Source: Paenibacillus radicis (ex Xue et al. 2023)
Lineage (GTDB): Bacteria > Bacillota > Bacilli > Paenibacillales > NBRC-103111
Assembly (NCBI RefSeq): GCF_024722015.1
Contig: NZ_JANQBD010000008.1
Span: 62,001 to 126,000 of the forward strand
Length of the DNA stretch: 64,000 bases
Direction: 5' to 3'
The notes under the pieces are model-generated. The model saw nothing but the letters and a program-made list of their open reading frames with translations. It did not search any database and was not told the DNA's origin. Made by a program: the position numbers and the translations under genes. Shown here in pieces: positions 61,504 to 64,000 of the stretch (position 1 is the stretch's first letter; every line of letters begins with the position of its first letter).

Positions 61504-62226
61504 ATGAACAGCAAAGAGCGCGAAGGTGCTTCGTACGAACGTGTGACAGATCAGCAGCTTCAAGATCAGTTGAACTATTATCGAGAACGCGCTCCAGAGT
61601 ATGACGACTGGTGGTACCGTCGTGGCACATTTAATCACGGAGACGAAGCCAACCGAATCTGGTTCGATGAGGTCAGCATGGTTAAGGAATCTTTTAAAGC
61701 TGAACATTTTGAGGGTGACTTCCTTGAACTTGCGGCGGGGACCGGCACTTGGAGTTGTCTGTTTTTAAAAGAAGCCCGGACACTGACAGTTGTAGACGGC
61801 TCCGTAGAAATGCTTTCGCATAATCCGGTAGTTGCTGAACCCAATGTGAGGACGATCATTGCTGACCTTTTCAGTTGGTCTCCTGATCAGTTATATGATT
61901 CAGTTGCTTTTACTTTTTGGATATCGCATTTACCAAGAGAGAGACTGGTTGGCTTCTTCACCATGGTATCACGCTGTTTGAAGACCGGCGGGAAAATGTT
62001 CTTTGTCGATGATCGAGAAGTAGCAGGAACCCGTGAGTCTCATGTAGTGGGGGCATCTGGGCAAACGATGATTCGGAAACTTAACAATGGTGATCATGCC
62101 ATTATAGTGAAGAATTTCTTTGGCGACAAGGATATTCAGCAAATTGCATCTAAAGTGGGAATTGAACTGCATGTGCATTGTACCCCTACGTACTTCCAGT
62201 ATGGGGTAGGGTCCAAGACTGTCTAA
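61504..62226 (+). CDS. Class I SAM-dependent methyltransferase
   Basis: 240 residues. SAM motif I FLELAAGTGTW (about 73-83), the acidic end of strand 2 (TVVDGSVEML), and motif IV region DSVAFTFWISHLPR are visible. N-terminal YRERAPEYDDWWYRRGTFNH fits small-molecule methyltransferases. ATG 61504 after AAAGGAAAG; another ATG lies eight codons earlier. Plus strand, near two gene remnants. Substrate unknown. Confidence 0.85.
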   Translation: MNSKEREGASYERVTDQQLQDQLNYYRERAPEYDDWWYRRGTFNHGDEANRIWFDEVSMVKESFKAEHFEGDFLELAAGTGTWSCLFLKEARTLTVVDGSVEMLSHNPVVAEPNVRTIIADLFSWSPDQLYDSVAFTFWISHLPRERLVGFFTMVSRCLKTGGKMFFVDDREVAGTRESHVVGASGQTMIRKLNNGDHAIIVKNFFGDKDIQQIASKVGIELHVHCTPTYFQYGVGSKTV

Positions 62227-62450
62227 TGCAGCACAACAGGAAGCATGTCCCTGAAACAGATATGATTTATATAAACCAAGTGAATATCTCGTGTCCCCGT
62301 TCAATGCGACGGAGAAATTCATCGGTGGGAATTACTTTCTCATCGTCAGCCAAACATCTATTCGCTTGATTAGGTTATTTTCTATTCAGCTATTTTTCGA
62401 CAAGAACTTTCCACTGTCCAGTATAATCAATCTTGTAAAAATAACGCAAT

Positions 62451-62501
62451 AAAAACAAGGAGTAGACCTATTTCATTTCACAAGATGCTCCTTGTTTTTA
62501 T
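62451..62501. terminator. Strong hairpin in the gap after the methyltransferase
   Basis: AAAAACAAGGAG ... CTCCTTGTTTTT, 12-bp stem over a 25-nt loop, bidirectional. The same AAACAAGGAG/CTCCTTGTTTT pair is the hairpin of the element at 18.4 kb. A right-box-like TATCTCGTGTCCCCGTTCAA is at 62287-62306. Confidence 0.7.
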
Positions 62502-62580
62502 ATTTGCCATTTTATTGTCTAAATATATGGTAAAATATGGATGTTATTGTACAATAATTGAAATGTCAGTTAATCCAGTT

Positions 62581-62663
62581 TTGACAAGAACTTGATCCCT
62601 TAAATTAATAAAAGCCGCGATTTACGCGGCAATTAATGAAATAATGTTCTTGTCACCTGACAC
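62581..62663. repeat. GACAAGAAC-type hairpin element, copy C
   Basis: TTGACAAGAACTTGATCCC opens, GCCGCGATTTACGCGGC is the inner hairpin, and ATGTTCTTGTCACC closes as an inverted repeat of the start. Best-preserved copy of the family. A loose half (CGACAAGAACTTTCCACTGT) is at 62399. Confidence 0.7.
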
Positions 62664-62757
62664 CATCTCTTGCTTCTCACAAATCTTCTTTATGCAGCCA
62701 AACGCTCACGTCACTGAAGGTGAAATCTCACCGACCAGTAACATGAGCGCTCAGAGG

Positions 62758-63720
62758 CTAATTGATTCTATTCTGAAAAATGTTATTGTTTACCCCTAAG
62801 TCTTTTATATTATGCGACTTATTCTTTTTAATCTCATTACCAAATACCATGCTCCCAGTATGCGATGCTCGAATAATCACTCCATTGTTAATGTTTTTCT
62901 TAATTTCATTTCCCTGAATGTCATTATAATCAGAGTCAATTTGAATGCCACTTTGATGATTATCCTTAATTTCGTTAAGTCCTGCAAAGTTATAATTAAA
63001 TGAGAGCAACAAGCCATTCTCGCGATTTCCTTTTATCTTACTGTTCACAATATAATTATTCGTGCTTTGTGCATCCACGGCGTTAGATCCATTTGAGTAT
63101 AACTTATTATTTAGGATTAGGTGATTCTCAGATCCTCTGATCTGAATCCCCACTCCCTTATTTTTGGAAATTTTATTATCTACTATCGCATCATGAATAC
63201 TGTCTAGGACTTCGATCCCGTGGGCGGCGTTATATTGTAGTTTGTTTTGAATGACCCAGTTTCCTGTAACCACATTTAAACTCATCCCAGTGCCTGTTCC
63301 TGCTTTGCCAATTCGCTCGATCGTATTCTTCATGAAAAAATTACCCACGGAATTCGTTACAAATATACCAACTGGTTGGCTGGTCCCTTCTATCTTACTG
63401 ATTTTGTTATGAAGAATCCGATTCGATTTTCCACTAAAGATCCGAATACCTCCGGAAATATAGTTCTTTATTATAAATCCTTCAATTTCGACACCTGCCA
63501 CGTCATTCAGCGCAAAGGCTTCAAGCAGAGTATGACTTCCGTCTAAAATCGCACCCTGTCTGATTTTAGAAATGATGCGAATGTTGCTTTTCTCACTAGC
63601 AATTTGAACATCTTCACGATAAACACCTGGATGCACCCGTATAACGTCCCCAGGGTTGGACAAAGTAACAGCATCTTGAATAGCTGTCGAACTGTTAGGA
63701 TACACGTCAATGATCGCCAT
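62758..63720 (-). CDS. Right-handed parallel beta-helix protein (NosD/PbH1-like)
   Basis: 320 residues built of about ten to eleven PbH1 coils. Repeating units include NDVAGVEIEGFIIKNYISGG, SGKSNRILHNKISKI, NNYIVNSKIKGN and NDIQGNEIKKNINNGVIIRA. The N-terminus DVYPNSSTAIQDAVTLSNPG and RVHPGVYRED is the standard cap seen in carbohydrate-binding or lyase-like helices. ATG 63720 after GGTGGTG. No signal peptide. No pectate-lyase active site like that at 1-6.7 kb is visible, so it may be structural or a spore/surface protein. Could belong to the same carbohydrate theme, but this is not shown. Confidence 0.82.
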   Translation of the reverse strand: MAIIDVYPNSSTAIQDAVTLSNPGDVIRVHPGVYREDVQIASEKSNIRIISKIRQGAILDGSHTLLEAFALNDVAGVEIEGFIIKNYISGGIRIFSGKSNRILHNKISKIEGTSQPVGIFVTNSVGNFFMKNTIERIGKAGTGTGMSLNVVTGNWVIQNKLQYNAAHGIEVLDSIHDAIVDNKISKNKGVGIQIRGSENHLILNNKLYSNGSNAVDAQSTNNYIVNSKIKGNRENGLLLSFNYNFAGLNEIKDNHQSGIQIDSDYNDIQGNEIKKNINNGVIIRASHTGSMVFGNEIKKNKSHNIKDLGVNNNIFQNRIN

Positions 63721-63859
63721 TCTATCACCACCATTCATTAGAATCTACTAGCTGGTAACAGTAAATTCTAACCAATGTTATTATGCACCGAACAATTGAC
63801 TACTGAGTTTCAATTATTTTCATGTCTATATCACAACCTCGAACTCGTAGAAAACGCTC

Positions 63860-63998
63860 CCGATTGCAGCCATCGCACGTCTATTTGTGGCGGCTGCTCC
63901 GGGAGTATTGTTTGTCGGTCAGCTAGGTCATTGCCCCCGCCCATCCTGCATAAGCGCTATCCCTACTCCAGCTCATCCAGCCTCCTCGATCGTTAGCC
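63860..63998 (+). repeat. Intergenic element, partial copy at window edge
   Basis: CTCCCGattGCAGCC with GGCTGCtcCGGGAG (63857-63905) makes a long hairpin and the window closes with CTCGATCGTTAGCCCA, a possible right box core. The distance between them is longer than usual, so this is tentative. No gene in 63739-64000. Confidence 0.4.
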
Positions 63999-64000
63999 CA

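Noticed and set aside
1..64000. CRISPR array, rRNA or tRNA genes
   Set aside because: No regularly spaced short repeats with unique spacers were seen; the recurrent elements are too long and too far apart. No rRNA or tRNA sequence was recognised.

Overview
The window looks like the chromosome of a Paenibacillus-type Firmicute. Pointers are: strong GGAGG ribosome binding sites with many TTG and GTG starts; a very large secreted pectate lyase ending in three SLH (S-layer) domains; two carbohydrate-uptake loci of the Lpl/Yes type with AraC regulators; cre-like sites; stalk-domain (copper amine oxidase N-domain) exported proteins; and a ydaO-type c-di-AMP riboswitch in front of a KimA-type potassium importer. 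The genus is inferred from gene content only.

Layout. 0-7 kb: small hypothetical gene, a gene remnant, then the 1,897-residue S-layer-anchored PL9 pectate lyase with an exact cre match in its leader. 7-12 kb: a VOC protein, then an aldehyde-stress-like regulon (SDR, MBL-fold hydrolase, aldehyde dehydrogenase, MerR regulator). Two promoters carry the same operator in a 19-bp spacer. 12-30 kb: a run of mostly unrelated single genes: isochorismatase-like hydrolase, ankyrin and stalk proteins, YbaK, LysE, DinB, OLD-type ATPase/nuclease, a broken MerR/TipA regulator, KimA with its riboswitch, a class 3 lipase, a DUF2975/XRE pair and a lipoprotein. 30-40.5 kb: sugar-uptake locus 1, with an AraC-type membrane sensor, two paralogous binding proteins around a GHL6-type glycosidase, a PhyH dioxygenase and two permeases. 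41-47 kb: another run of single genes (frameshifted NUDIX, Asp-box lipoprotein, nucleotidyltransferase, DinB, WYL regulator). 47-56.5 kb: sugar-uptake locus 2, with MalF/MalG-like permeases, binding protein, Gfo/Idh oxidoreductase, two convergent AraC regulators, PhyH, creatininase-like hydrolase and aldo/keto reductase. 57-64 kb: single genes again (PhnB-like, NUDIX, GNAT, a foreign-looking orphan MurD, a methyltransferase, a right-handed beta-helix protein).

The most striking feature is not a gene. About 28 copies of a roughly 90-110 nt intergenic element lie through the single-gene regions. Each full copy has a left box related to CCTGCCCGTTAGCTTAATGA, a variable GC-rich hairpin often built on GGCTGCCGATC/GGCAGCC, and a right box related to CTATCGTTTCCCGTTAG followed by CTTAATGA. 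Every copy I found is in the same orientation. Copies sit just 3' of genes that nearly all lie on the minus strand, and several of those genes take their stop codon from the right box. The associated genes (NUDIX, GNAT, DinB, YbaK, LysE, nucleotidyltransferase, small unknowns, a Clostridia-like MurD) resemble the cargo of integron cassette arrays. I propose an integron-like gene-plus-site array, with a strand-biased repeat or terminator family as the main alternative. No recombinase gene is visible in this window.

A second, rarer repeat family has ends of the GACAAGAAC type around a CGCG hairpin. The two sugar loci are free of internal copies of both repeats.
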